Of a stretch of DNA of 64,000 bases, positions 7,914 to 16,281 are shown in pieces. A program made the translations under genes and the position numbers. The stretch spans positions 1 through 64,000 of the forward strand of contig JAGWYN010000004.1 in NCBI GenBank assembly GCA_018969295.1, given 5' to 3'. Below the pieces are notes generated by a model. That model had not been told where the DNA came from. It saw only the letters and a list, made by a program, of their open reading frames with translations, and made no database searches. Position 1 is the stretch's first letter, and each line of letters starts with the position of its first letter. Source of the DNA: Chloroflexota bacterium. GTDB lineage: Bacteria; Chloroflexota; Anaerolineae; Caldilineales; Caldilineaceae.

Positions 7914-10109
7914 CTAGTGGTGTGCGATCACCAGCAATGTCGCTGCACGTTGGCGCACACAGTGCAGTGCGATCTGCACGCTTTCGGCATCCAGCGCACC
8001 AAAACTCTCGTCCAAAATCCACAGATCCGCCCTCTGCAGCAAAGAGCGGGCGACGTAGATCCGACTTCGTTCGCCGTGCGAGAGCCGCCACCCGCTCTCG
8101 CCGACCATCTGTTCAAGGCCGGCTGGCATTCGCTCCAACAGCCCCCCCAACCCCAGCTCTTTGCAAATTTCCTCTGCCTCCAGCAGGTCGCGTGCTGTAG
8201 GAGGCCACTCTCTTCCCAGCAGCAAGTTGAAGGCCAGCGTGCCGGTCAAGATATAATTTTCATGAAACTGGGGCACCAGCACGATACGGCGCCGCCAGTG
8301 GGCGACCCCCAGGCTGTTCTGGTCGTAGCCCGACAGGGAGAGACGGCCAGCATTGGGCAGACGCAGACCGGCCAGCAACGCAGCCAGCGTCGACTTGCCG
8401 CTGCCCGAGAGGCCGGTGAGCAGGATCTGATCGCCGGAATCTATCTGCAAGTGGCACCCCGCGACCACGGGGGGGGCGTCAGGCCTGTAGCGGAAGGTCA
8501 GCCCTTCCACTTTCAAAAGCGGTTGGGGCAGCCCCGGACTGACGCCCTCGCCAGCCGCTGACGGGGAAGCCTGGTCAGCAGCTGCCTGTCGGGTCTGGCG
8601 CGCACCCTCCAAGCGAATCCAACGCCTGAATTCGGCCAACGGCCCGATTTCGGTGGGGCGGCTCGCAGCAGCAAAGAGGTTGCGGATCTCGTTCCAGCCC
8701 CGCTGAACCTGAACAATACTGCGCCAGCCCGCAGCCAGCCCGGTGAACGCCTGAGCCCCCAACAAAATTCCACCCAGGCTGAGCGCAAGCTGGCTAGGTG
8801 TCAAGGGTTGAAACAACAGGGTACCGACAAAACCGCCCAGCCCGACCGTCATCCACCCACGGGGCAGGGCAGACAGCCAGCTCTCCACCCAGTTGGCACG
8901 AGTCTGCAGGCGCACATACCGCTCCAGAGCCCCATCTTCTTCTCTATGCCACTGTGCAGGGTCTTCCTGCACCAGCCGCGTACGATGCCCCACCATCTGC
9001 TCCACCAGCGCGTTGGTCATGGCACGTTGTGTGCCAGAATAGGCGTTGCGTGCCACGGCATAGCGCCAGCCCACGGCCACCAACAGCCCCACCCACCCCA
9101 CCAACAACGCTCCTGGAAGCCAGCTGCCGGCGGCCAACGTCAAAATCAGAAATGCGCTGATCAGCTGCAGCCCAGCCAGCGCAGTCACCAGGCTTCCTGC
9201 CAGAGAGAGCTGTTCCACCGCATCAGCCGCCAGCACCTGTCCCAAAAAATTGCCTGCACCCTGATGGCGAATCTCTTCAGGGTGCAGGCGCAGCGCGCCG
9301 TACAGCAGCCGTGTTTTGAAGATTTCCCCAACCTTCCAGACCAGATGGCGCTGGGCAGTGAACAGGGTCAGCTGAAAGGGGAGGGTCGTCAGCAAGACCA
9401 GGGCCCAGGCCCACAGCCCACTCCAAGTGAACGTGCCACTCAATGCCCCCTGCCCGATCAGCCACCAGGCCAGCAGCGTCAACGACAGCTGGCCCAGGTA
9501 GCTGCCGAACAGCACGGCCAAGGTCTGTGGCAGCTGTGCAGCGCGCAGCCGAATGCCCAGCCCTGCACCAGGGGGCAGGCGCAGCAGCCAACCGCTGCCA
9601 GCGACGCTGTTCCCCAACATCTCCGCCAGCAAAACCCGCTGCAGCCGCCGTCGGCTCTTGCCAAGCCCGCTCTGCGTCAGCAGCTGTTCCAAGGCCGCAC
9701 GCTGGCCAGATGTGCTCTCCTGCCAGAGCAGATCGTGGAGCGCTTCATGCGAAAAACGGTGGACTTTTTTGTCGTTCGCAATCAGATAGACCCAACGGCG
9801 GTCGCTGCGCAGCAGCAGCAGAAAGCTGGGTGCCAGCCGTTGGGTCAGACGCGTCGGCGGTCGCAAGATGGCAGGTCCTGCGCTGCGCAACAGCGCACGG
9901 GTTTCGCTGTAGAGAAAGCGCACCGGCTCTACCTCTAAAGCCAACTCCTGGGCGACCCGCTCTACCCATTCGCCCAACCGCGCGTCGTCGTTCAACGGCA
10001 GGTCGAGGGGCGCCGAGTCTTCTGCTTTTCCCCATCGCCTAGCTTGTGCAAGGCAGAAAAGGCCTTCCCCGATTTTCGTATCGGGCCAGAAGAGATCATC
10101 TGGCCGCAT
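7914..10109 (-). CDS. ABC transporter (TMD-NBD) with degenerate C39-like N-terminal domain
   Basis: A 731-residue half-transporter. Residues 1 to about 150 resemble the peptidase C39 domain of peptide exporters (GPAILRPP and an LLLLRSDRRWVYLI-like strand), but no catalytic Cys or His is visible, so it is probably a non-proteolytic C39-like domain that binds a leader. Hydrophobic helices from about 195 to 470 form the membrane domain. The nucleotide-binding domain (about 520-731) has Walker A GLSGSGKST, signature LSHGE, Walker B LWILDES and an H-loop in VIAHH, where the protein ends abruptly. The usual 20-40 residues after the H-loop are missing. It follows the 68-aa peptide gene by about 40 bp and shares its promoter, so that peptide is the obvious candidate substrate. 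Confidence 0.85.
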   Translation of the reverse strand: MRPDDLFWPDTKIGEGLFCLAQARRWGKAEDSAPLDLPLNDDARLGEWVERVAQELALEVEPVRFLYSETRALLRSAGPAILRPPTRLTQRLAPSFLLLLRSDRRWVYLIANDKKVHRFSHEALHDLLWQESTSGQRAALEQLLTQSGLGKSRRRLQRVLLAEMLGNSVAGSGWLLRLPPGAGLGIRLRAAQLPQTLAVLFGSYLGQLSLTLLAWWLIGQGALSGTFTWSGLWAWALVLLTTLPFQLTLFTAQRHLVWKVGEIFKTRLLYGALRLHPEEIRHQGAGNFLGQVLAADAVEQLSLAGSLVTALAGLQLISAFLILTLAAGSWLPGALLVGWVGLLVAVGWRYAVARNAYSGTQRAMTNALVEQMVGHRTRLVQEDPAQWHREEDGALERYVRLQTRANWVESWLSALPRGWMTVGLGGFVGTLLFQPLTPSQLALSLGGILLGAQAFTGLAAGWRSIVQVQRGWNEIRNLFAAASRPTEIGPLAEFRRWIRLEGARQTRQAAADQASPSAAGEGVSPGLPQPLLKVEGLTFRYRPDAPPVVAGCHLQIDSGDQILLTGLSGSGKSTLAALLAGLRLPNAGRLSLSGYDQNSLGVAHWRRRIVLVPQFHENYILTGTLAFNLLLGREWPPTARDLLEAEEICKELGLGGLLERMPAGLEQMVGESGWRLSHGERSRIYVARSLLQRADLWILDESFGALDAESVQIALHCVRQRAATLLVIAHH

Positions 10110-10152
10110 GATATTGGTGACCAGATGAGAATGGCACGAACTCTGCTCTGGG

Positions 10153-10359
10153 TCAGGCAGTTGGGGTGCTGGAACTGCCGTTGCCCAGGCTACTCACAGC
10201 ACCGGAGACCGTCGCCGACACCTGCTCCCAGAGAGAACCGAGCTGTTGTTCGAGCTCTTCCCAAGAAAGACCGGCATGGAGATTGGTGCGCACAGGCACA
10301 CCCCCGGTCACACCAGGCTGCTTGGCTGCCGACTGCGCATACATCTTGTTGTTTTGCAT
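10153..10359 (-). CDS. 68-aa peptide, candidate exported peptide or RiPP-like precursor
   Basis: A short gene starting at ATG 10359, with a strong AAGGAG site 6 bp upstream. The first 20 residues are polar and end in PGVTGG, a possible double-glycine cleavage site. The following 48 residues begin VPVRTNLHAG and contain an amphipathic stretch rich in Leu, Glu, Trp and Gln, then a Ser/Gly/Thr-rich tail. There are no cysteines. It has its own promoter with the shared 11-bp direct repeats and sits directly ahead of an ABC transporter; a C39-peptidase ABC transporter lies elsewhere in the same regulon. It may be a bacteriocin/RiPP precursor or a small structural partner of the exporter. The leader lacks the usual hydrophobic positions of classical double-glycine leaders, so this remains a hypothesis. 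Confidence 0.6.
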   Translation of the reverse strand: MQNNKMYAQSAAKQPGVTGGVPVRTNLHAGLSWEELEQQLGSLWEQVSATVSGAVSSLGNGSSSTPTA

Positions 10360-10426
10360 TTCATTCTCCTTGTATTGACTGGACAATTGAGAGCTGCCCA
10401 AAGGTGGTTGATCCCCTTTGGCATTC

Positions 10427-10460
10427 AGTATAAAAATATACCATGAGTTGCCTGTGAGCT
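10427..10460 (-). promoter_or_regulatory. SARP-type promoter upstream of the 68-aa peptide (site D)
   Basis: Read on the plus strand, the repeats TGAGT (10444-10448) and TGAGC (10455-10459) are exactly 11 bp apart. On the minus strand these are ACTCA and GCTCA. A perfect TATACT -10 box lies at 10432-10427, 16 bp from the start of the proximal repeat. The expected transcript starts near 10420, about 60 nt before the ATG at 10359. Three other promoters in the window have the same geometry. Confidence 0.7.
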
Positions 10461-10470
10461 GACAGTGAAT

Positions 10471-11079
10471 TCAATCCGTTTCCGTTCCAACGCCACTGTC
10501 CGTGGCAGCTGCGGGGTGTGCAGCGACCAGCGTTTGAGCCGGTGTTGGAACTGGTGTTTGAACCGGCCTCTCTTTCTCGAACCAGAGCAACGCCAACAGG
10601 CCGACCTCCACCAGTTTGTTCACCACGCCAGCCGGCGCCACCAGCCCCTCTATCCCACGCTGGACAAAATAGAGCACGAGCGTTGTGCCGGTGTAGGCGG
10701 ACAGGACGTCTCTGGTCGTGGCGCGGTAGGGTGCCAGCCGAGGGACAAAATGATAGCTGGCCAGCAGGGCTGCGTAGCCGATGCCGTTCCAGACCAAAAG
10801 CGGGGCAGCCAGCTGCGCGCCCAGCAGAAGATGGGTCAGCGCAGTAGCCCCTCCCAACGCAAGAATGGCCGTGGCACGCAAGTCGTCGTCGGTCACAAGC
10901 ACCCGCAGAAAGGCAGACACACGCTCTGGCAGAGGCTCTGCCACTGGATCGGCCGGATGGGTGAGCTCAGGAGCAGCAGGGAAAGGGCTGTCTGCGGCGA
11001 GGTCCGGCTGCGTCGAATGGCGCAGCAGCCGAATGGCTCCGTAACAGGTGAGTGCAGTGGCCCACAATGTTGTCAACAT
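10471..11079 (-). CDS. small multi-pass membrane protein of the P-type ATPase locus
   Basis: A 202-residue protein starting at ATG 11079 (AGGAAG site upstream), 14 bp after the P-type ATPase stop. One hydrophobic segment lies at the N-terminus. After a Pro-rich linker, at about residues 60-175, come three or four further hydrophobic segments, followed by a Pro/Ala/Thr-rich tail. No family is recognised. Tight coupling to the CPx-less P-type ATPase, and position just upstream of the peptide/ABC pair, suggest it is a subunit or accessory factor of this transport module. The alternative upstream start at 11142 would overlap the ATPase and is rejected. Confidence 0.7.
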   Translation of the reverse strand: MLTTLWATALTCYGAIRLLRHSTQPDLAADSPFPAAPELTHPADPVAEPLPERVSAFLRVLVTDDDLRATAILALGGATALTHLLLGAQLAAPLLVWNGIGYAALLASYHFVPRLAPYRATTRDVLSAYTGTTLVLYFVQRGIEGLVAPAGVVNKLVEVGLLALLWFEKERPVQTPVPTPAQTLVAAHPAAATDSGVGTETD

Positions 11080-11093
11080 AGAATCTTCCTTTC

Positions 11094-13388
11094 CTAGCCA
11101 GATTTTCTCCACAAGAGCAACTGCTGGATCCCCTGTGTCCAATAGGTATACAATTCTGCCACTCGACCTTGCAGCACCACGCCACGCACCGCAGCGGCCC
11201 CCGCTCGGCGCACCTCAGCAGGCTGTTCGCCGCTGCGGTGCAGCAACAAAGGCCACATCGCGATGCCCACCCCCGCCATCAGACCGACATTGTAAATCAT
11301 CGTCGAGGCAAAAATGCCCAGCTTGAGCAAAAATACCCCGCCGATCGTGACAAAGCCAGGAACCATCGCCGCGACAAACCCGGCTTTCATATTGCCGTTG
11401 AATTCGTCCACCAGGTTCAGTAAGGCAGGCAGCTGTCTGAGCGATTGATCCATCATGACAATCTGTGCAGTATCTATCGCCACAGACGTAGCCCCGCTGA
11501 GCGAGATCGAGACATTGGCCTGCCGGAGCGCCAACGAGTCGTTGATGCCATCGCCGATAAAACAGACTTTGTAGCCTGCAGCTTGCAGACGTTCCACATG
11601 CGCTGCCTTGTCCCCTGGCAATGTATTGGCAAAGTAGTGGTCGATCCCCAGGCTGCGGGCCAGTTTCTCGGTCGGCTGTTCCTGGTCTCCCGAGATGATA
11701 TAGACTTGAATCTTGCGTCTGTGCAGATCGGCGACGATCTCCGCCACCTCGGCTCGGATCGTCGGTTCCAGTTCGATCGTACCCGCCAGCTGTTCGTCGA
11801 TCGAAACCATCACGACAGAATGGCCCTGGCTGTGGGCCCTCTGCAGCAGGTGCGTGACCGTCTGTGGCATCGCGACTCCTTCCAGCTCCATGAAACGGCT
11901 GCTGCCGATCCGGACCTGGTGGCCGTCGATCTGGGCCTGCAAGCCGTAGCCGACGACATACTGGGTGTCGTCGATCTCTGGCAAGGCCAGCTCTTGTTGC
12001 TGGGCGGCCGCCACAATCGCGCGTGCGATCGGGTGACTCTGGCGTGATTCGACTGCGGCGGCGTAGGCCAGCAGTTCGGTAGCTGTGAAGGCCCCCAGGC
12101 AATCGACCTGTGCAACTTGTGGTTGTTCCTCGGTCAGCGTACCTGTTTTATCGAAAATGACGGTGTCGATCTCGTACAGCAGTTCCAGCGAACGCCCATC
12201 TTTGATCAGAATCCCCATCTCCGCAGCCATGTTGAGATAGTTCAGCATGGCGATCGGGCCGGTCAGCCGCAAGTTATAGCCGATCGATGCGCCGGTGATT
12301 GCAACGGCTCCCTGATAGCCGACCAGCGGCCAGGCCAGACCTGCCGTCAGCAGGGTCGGCATTGCAGCTTGGTCGACCACCTGAATCGCCTTGGATTCGA
12401 TCAAGAGGGGCTGGCTGGCTGTGTTGTTGAGGATCTCCCCGATCTGAGCCGCGACGGTCATGACCCCCGTTTGAGAGACTTGCACATAAATTTTGCCCGC
12501 CAGCACCATGGTAGCGGCCATCACCCGATCTTCTTTGGCTTTTTCCACCGGCTGTGCTTCGCCGGAAAGCCTGTGCTGGTCGACGGTTGCGTGGCCGGCA
12601 ACCACCATCCCGTCCACGGGAATCACCTGGCCTGCGCCGACCACAATTGTGTCGCCGGCTTGAACCTGGGCCAGCGGAATTTCGGTCTCCTGGCCGTCGA
12701 TCAGAATCCAAACATGGCTTGGCAGCTGGCCGATGATATTGACCAGTTTGTTGCGCGATCGGTCCTGGGTCACCAAGATCACCTTATTGGCCAGATAATA
12801 GAGCACACTGGCCACCCCGCCGGCGATATAAAAGCCCCCCAGGAAAGTGCCGAGCATCAACAACGAAGTCAGCGCCGGGTCTCCCACTTTACGTTCAGTG
12901 ACATAATCGACGTACGTAGCCTGGAAGATCGAACGCGAAATATAGAGCCCTATCGGAAGGCAGATCAGGGTGGCCGGCAACAGGGCAGCTTTGGCCACCA
13001 CTGCGGTGAGGGTCAAAAAGACCGAAAGCCCGATGTTGCGGTTGACTTCGCGGGTCTGTTCGTCGATCGTTCGGGCGCTCACCCCTTCCAGTTTCACCCC
13101 CATCGGTGCAAGCTCTGCCGTCTCGGGCAGAGCTGCTGTCGTCTGCGTCAGCGTTTCAGCATGTTGGCTGCGTGTGCCACTCAGCAGTGGATCCATGCGC
13201 TCCTGGATCCACTGCTGGTAGCGGTCGTCGAAGTCGTTCAGGGTACACCGGAGCGAATTCCAGCGGCTGTTTTCTTCGACGGCGGCGACAAGGTTGTCGA
13301 GCGCGCTGGCCATCTTTTGCTCAAACGGGAGGACGCGGATCCCTGTTTGGGGGTCTGCTGTCGATTTTCTCCAAAAAAACAAATTCAT
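11094..13388 (-). CDS. P-type ATPase of P1B-like fold lacking the CPx metal motif
   Basis: A 764-residue P-type ATPase. The actuator loop motif is SGEAQPVEK, the phosphorylation motif DKTGTLTEE, the P1B-type nucleotide-binding signature SHPIARAI, and the hinge GDGIND; all catalytic motifs are intact. The membrane helix before DKTGT, where heavy-metal ATPases carry CPC or a variant, instead reads AITGASIGYN, with no Cys or His. There is also no N-terminal CxxC heavy-metal domain; instead about 110 soluble residues precede the first helix. The substrate is therefore unlikely to be Cu, Zn or Cd by the usual route and is unknown. It follows the GNAT gene by 35 bp and probably belongs to the biosynthetic operon started at 23.8 kb. 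A second, similar ATPase lies at 38122-40611. Confidence 0.88.
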   Translation of the reverse strand: MNLFFWRKSTADPQTGIRVLPFEQKMASALDNLVAAVEENSRWNSLRCTLNDFDDRYQQWIQERMDPLLSGTRSQHAETLTQTTAALPETAELAPMGVKLEGVSARTIDEQTREVNRNIGLSVFLTLTAVVAKAALLPATLICLPIGLYISRSIFQATYVDYVTERKVGDPALTSLLMLGTFLGGFYIAGGVASVLYYLANKVILVTQDRSRNKLVNIIGQLPSHVWILIDGQETEIPLAQVQAGDTIVVGAGQVIPVDGMVVAGHATVDQHRLSGEAQPVEKAKEDRVMAATMVLAGKIYVQVSQTGVMTVAAQIGEILNNTASQPLLIESKAIQVVDQAAMPTLLTAGLAWPLVGYQGAVAITGASIGYNLRLTGPIAMLNYLNMAAEMGILIKDGRSLELLYEIDTVIFDKTGTLTEEQPQVAQVDCLGAFTATELLAYAAAVESRQSHPIARAIVAAAQQQELALPEIDDTQYVVGYGLQAQIDGHQVRIGSSRFMELEGVAMPQTVTHLLQRAHSQGHSVVMVSIDEQLAGTIELEPTIRAEVAEIVADLHRRKIQVYIISGDQEQPTEKLARSLGIDHYFANTLPGDKAAHVERLQAAGYKVCFIGDGINDSLALRQANVSISLSGATSVAIDTAQIVMMDQSLRQLPALLNLVDEFNGNMKAGFVAAMVPGFVTIGGVFLLKLGIFASTMIYNVGLMAGVGIAMWPLLLHRSGEQPAEVRRAGAAAVRGVVLQGRVAELYTYWTQGIQQLLLWRKSG

Positions 13389-13423
13389 CGGCTTCTTATT
13401 GTCCCTTTGAACAGTCGATCGGA

Positions 13424-14209
13424 TCAGGTCGATTCATTGTGTGTCCTGCTGTGCACAGGATGCACCACCCAGACCGCTGGTTCCACATACAGCCCACGAT
13501 CCTGTTCCCTATCAATTTGCACGGGGGCGAACAGACCGGGCAGCAGATGCTGGCCGCTGCCCGGCAGCGGCATTCCCCCCCATTCGACCCACTCGGCCAC
13601 TGTACCGGAGAGTGTCACCGAGTAGGAACAACTTTTCACGATTCGCCCGCCCGCCCGCACATGGGTGCGCAGCCAGGGATCGAAGGGCAGCCCATCTGCT
13701 GTCTGCCACGCCAGATAGGCCGCCATTGGAATGAGGGGGTAACGCCATTTTGCAGTCGGCCGGACGGGTACGATCAGCTGCGGATATCCGGCCGTCCGAG
13801 CCAGCGTCCGCATGTACTCGAGCGCGACCGTGCTGATTCCCTGGCCACGGAAGGCAGGATCGACCATAATTCCGCAGGCACACAAGGCGGTGGCCGGGGT
13901 TTTCCGATCGTGGGCCTGGCAGGCAGTCGTCATTGCCCAGTCAAAGCCCTCTTCTGGCAGTTCGGCCGCATCCTGCTCCCAGGGCAGCGCTACTGTGTTG
14001 CCAGCCCCGACCAGGCGCTTTTCCTCGTCGAAGAGAGCAAACTGAAGCTGTGGCCAGTGCCGATAGATCGTTTCCCAGGCGGGCGTCGCGTAGAGCCCAG
14101 CCGGATTACCTTCCAGGATCGGGCGAGGCCACAGCTGTCGATACATCGCTTCAATTTGTTCCTGCAGTGTCCAGTCTTCAGCGACGGTACGGACTGTAAA
14201 TTTTGTCAT
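13424..14209 (-). CDS. GNAT-family N-acetyltransferase-like protein
   Basis: About 261 residues from ATG 14209, which has GGAAGG 10 bp upstream; a TTG at 14239 is less likely. The GNAT acetyl-CoA-binding motif A is visible as GIMVDPAFRGQGISTVALEY (the R-x-x-G-x-G/A core), followed by the typical beta5 region. The N-terminal 110 residues form a large substrate domain, and about 70 residues follow the GNAT core. In this cluster it could N-acylate an amine of the product, for tailoring or self-protection. It is the last biosynthetic-type gene of the ACP-PKS operon, directly ahead of the P-type ATPase. Substrate unknown. Confidence 0.8.
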   Translation of the reverse strand: MTKFTVRTVAEDWTLQEQIEAMYRQLWPRPILEGNPAGLYATPAWETIYRHWPQLQFALFDEEKRLVGAGNTVALPWEQDAAELPEEGFDWAMTTACQAHDRKTPATALCACGIMVDPAFRGQGISTVALEYMRTLARTAGYPQLIVPVRPTAKWRYPLIPMAAYLAWQTADGLPFDPWLRTHVRAGGRIVKSCSYSVTLSGTVAEWVEWGGMPLPGSGQHLLPGLFAPVQIDREQDRGLYVEPAVWVVHPVHSRTHNEST

Positions 14210-14261
14210 TCCTTGAAGATCCTTCCGCCAGGCGCACAAACTTCAACGGGGCGCCCCCCGT

Positions 14262-15392
14262 CTAAAAATACGATTGGAGTTCGCCGCGGCGGCGGATATC
14301 CAAGGTCGCACAATGGAAGGAGCCCAAAAATGGGTAATAGCTCTCAAACGCACAGGGGATCGGTTTGAAGCCCCAGTTTTTGAGCGCCTGGATCAGCGGT
14401 TCCTGGCGCTTTTCGACGATGATGCGTTCTTCGTCCAGCATCAGGACATTGAGTCCAGCCCATTCGCTGACCAGTTGGAGGGGGTCACCGACGATCGGCA
14501 CAGGCGGCGGCGGCACCAACAGATCCCAACGTTTGAGCAGGCTGGGCAGCCTGTCGAGGTCAAGAAAATCTGGGTTGACCAGCACTTTGCCGGGTGCCAG
14601 GGGCATAAAAGTTGTGTCGATGTGGATCGTCTCCGGGCTAAGGTTTTCGAGCACATGGACGCGATAGCCCTCTCCCAGATGGCGTTGCAGCCAATCGATG
14701 CCCAGCTGATTGGTCACGTTGCTCTTCTGCCCAAAAATATCGCGGCCGCAGCGCACGAAGTCAGCGGCGTCGAAGACGGGTTCAAACTCGCCGACGACGA
14801 AGCGCATCGGTTCGTCGGGGCCAGGAACCGTATACTGTCGATCGTAGAGATCGTCGAGCAGCTGCGGTTTGGGGGCAGCGCTCCATTTTGCCCCAGCCTT
14901 GAAGTACTCTTTGAAGAGCGAGCGGTAGGGCCAGGCTTCAAAATAGCGCGAGCGATCGGCCATTGGCGTCTCCAGGATTTCGTTGCCGATGACCATAAAG
15001 GGGTCGCGCGGGTTGGCAGCGCAAAAACCGCTGGAGACCTGCCACTCCGGGGTGCCAAAGCCGGCGGCGAACTGGGTCCGGTCCAGGCGTCGGACCCGCA
15101 CCCCTTCTGCCTCCAGAATCTGGATGAAGCCCTCCAGGTCGCGCTGTGCCGCTTCGATCAGGGCGGGGGGGTAGGGGGAACCACCGCCGCCGACCCGGCG
15201 TTCGGCGGCCAGCCATTCCCCTGGCGGCGCTGTCGCGATGTTGATCGTATTCCAGGCCGGAAACATTGCTCCGTCCAGGGTACCGACGATGACCTCTTCC
15301 AGCGGGTCCCACTCGTTGTGTGAATTGACCGGACAGGTGGCCGGCACTGACGTCGTTTCTGAGCTATTCAAACGCAACCTCTCTCTCTGCAA
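14262..15392 (-). CDS. L-arginine:amine amidinotransferase (AGAT family)
   Basis: A 376-residue enzyme close to the glycine amidinotransferase family along its whole length; it would move the amidino group of arginine to an amine acceptor. The opening CPVNSHNEWDPLEEVIVG is a family signature. The catalytic triad is complete: Asp208 in EFEPVFDAADF, His257 in IHIDTTF and the nucleophile Cys361 in GSFHCATLDIRRRG, with the same 104-residue His-Cys spacing as human AGAT. Family members include CyrA (cylindrospermopsin) and SxtG (saxitoxin). Its place next to an AOS-containing PKS suggests guanidinylation of an amino ketone. There is no ATG start; TTG at 15392, 15377 or 15371 are possible, the last with GAGAGG suitably upstream. 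Confidence 0.93.
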   Translation of the reverse strand: MQRERLRLNSSETTSVPATCPVNSHNEWDPLEEVIVGTLDGAMFPAWNTINIATAPPGEWLAAERRVGGGGSPYPPALIEAAQRDLEGFIQILEAEGVRVRRLDRTQFAAGFGTPEWQVSSGFCAANPRDPFMVIGNEILETPMADRSRYFEAWPYRSLFKEYFKAGAKWSAAPKPQLLDDLYDRQYTVPGPDEPMRFVVGEFEPVFDAADFVRCGRDIFGQKSNVTNQLGIDWLQRHLGEGYRVHVLENLSPETIHIDTTFMPLAPGKVLVNPDFLDLDRLPSLLKRWDLLVPPPPVPIVGDPLQLVSEWAGLNVLMLDEERIIVEKRQEPLIQALKNWGFKPIPCAFESYYPFLGSFHCATLDIRRRGELQSYF

Positions 15393-15402
15393 GGATGTGG
15401 CT

Positions 15403-16281
15403 CTATTGGTCGTTGAAGGCCAGCATGGCGATCTGGTCGAACCAACGGTCAGGCAAAAGCCATTTCATGAACAGGGCGGCGCGGGCGTCCCATCCGACCA
15501 CGTAGCGTGTTTTGGGACGCCGGGCTGTCAGCGCGTGCAGCACGGCTGCCGCTGCCCGCTCGGGGGGCAAGGCGTTGCGCAGAAACCGTTTTTTGTCCTC
15601 GGCCGCGTGGGCGACCGCAGCCGGCCAGTCCGGGTAATAGAGCTGCAACTGGTCTGTCGGCACATGGGTCGGCAGGTCGACAAATTTCTGTAAGGCCTTT
15701 TCCCAGAGCGGCGTCGCAATCGCCCCCGGCTCGACCAGCGCGACCGCGATTCCCCAAGGGGCCAGTTCCAACCGCAGCGCATCTGAAACCGCTTCGATGG
15801 CATACTTGGCGGCAGAATTGGCGCCGATGCTGCGAAAGACGCAGCGCCCATTCATCGAGCTGAAGTTGACGATCCGCCCGCGCGCCCGGCGCAGCAGCGG
15901 CAGAGCCGCTTTGACCACCCCTACTGTCCCCAGATAGTCGACTTCGATCTCGTCCCGGATAAACGTCATCGGCAGCAGTTCGATCGGACCATGGCGCTCA
16001 TTGGTCGCATTGTTGACGATGCCCGCCAGCCGCCCTTCCTGATGTGACAACGTAGCCTGCACTACGTCGATGGCGGCAGCGATCGACGCGGTGTCGGTCA
16101 CATCCAACTGCACAGGGACCAGAGCGCTGCCAAGCTGCTGCCGCAGCAGCTCGCCTTTGTGCGGATCTCGCACTCCGGCCACCACCGTGACCCCGGTCGC
16201 CATCAACAGGCGGGCGCAGGCAGTGCCAATCCCAGAGGCCCCTGCCGTGATGAAGACCACAGGGTTAGTGTTGTCCGGCAT
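15403..16281 (-). CDS. short-chain dehydrogenase/reductase with catalytic Tyr replaced by Asn
   Basis: A 292-residue classical-type SDR. The cofactor glycine motif is TAGASGIG (residues about 12-19), the structural motif reads NNATNE, and the Ser of the active site lies in FSSMNG. The YxxxK motif reads NSAAK: Lys is present but the catalytic Tyr is Asn (codon aat, near 15810). Catalysis by the usual proton relay is therefore doubtful; the protein may have altered chemistry or a binding role. Its start overlaps the last 17 bp of the PKS gene, so translation is coupled and a role on the PKS product, nominally ketone reduction, is likely. A sequencing error is possible but the frame is intact. 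Confidence 0.88.
   Translation of the reverse strand: MPDNTNPVVFITAGASGIGTACARLLMATGVTVVAGVRDPHKGELLRQQLGSALVPVQLDVTDTASIAAAIDVVQATLSHQEGRLAGIVNNATNERHGPIELLPMTFIRDEIEVDYLGTVGVVKAALPLLRRARGRIVNFSSMNGRCVFRSIGANSAAKYAIEAVSDALRLELAPWGIAVALVEPGAIATPLWEKALQKFVDLPTHVPTDQLQLYYPDWPAAVAHAAEDKKRFLRNALPPERAAAAVLHALTARRPKTRYVVGWDARAALFMKWLLPDRWFDQIAMLAFNDQ

Noticed and set aside
11094..13388. annotation as copper- or heavy-metal-transporting ATPase
   Set aside because: The CPx motif and metal-binding N-terminal domain are absent, so a metal substrate cannot be supported.
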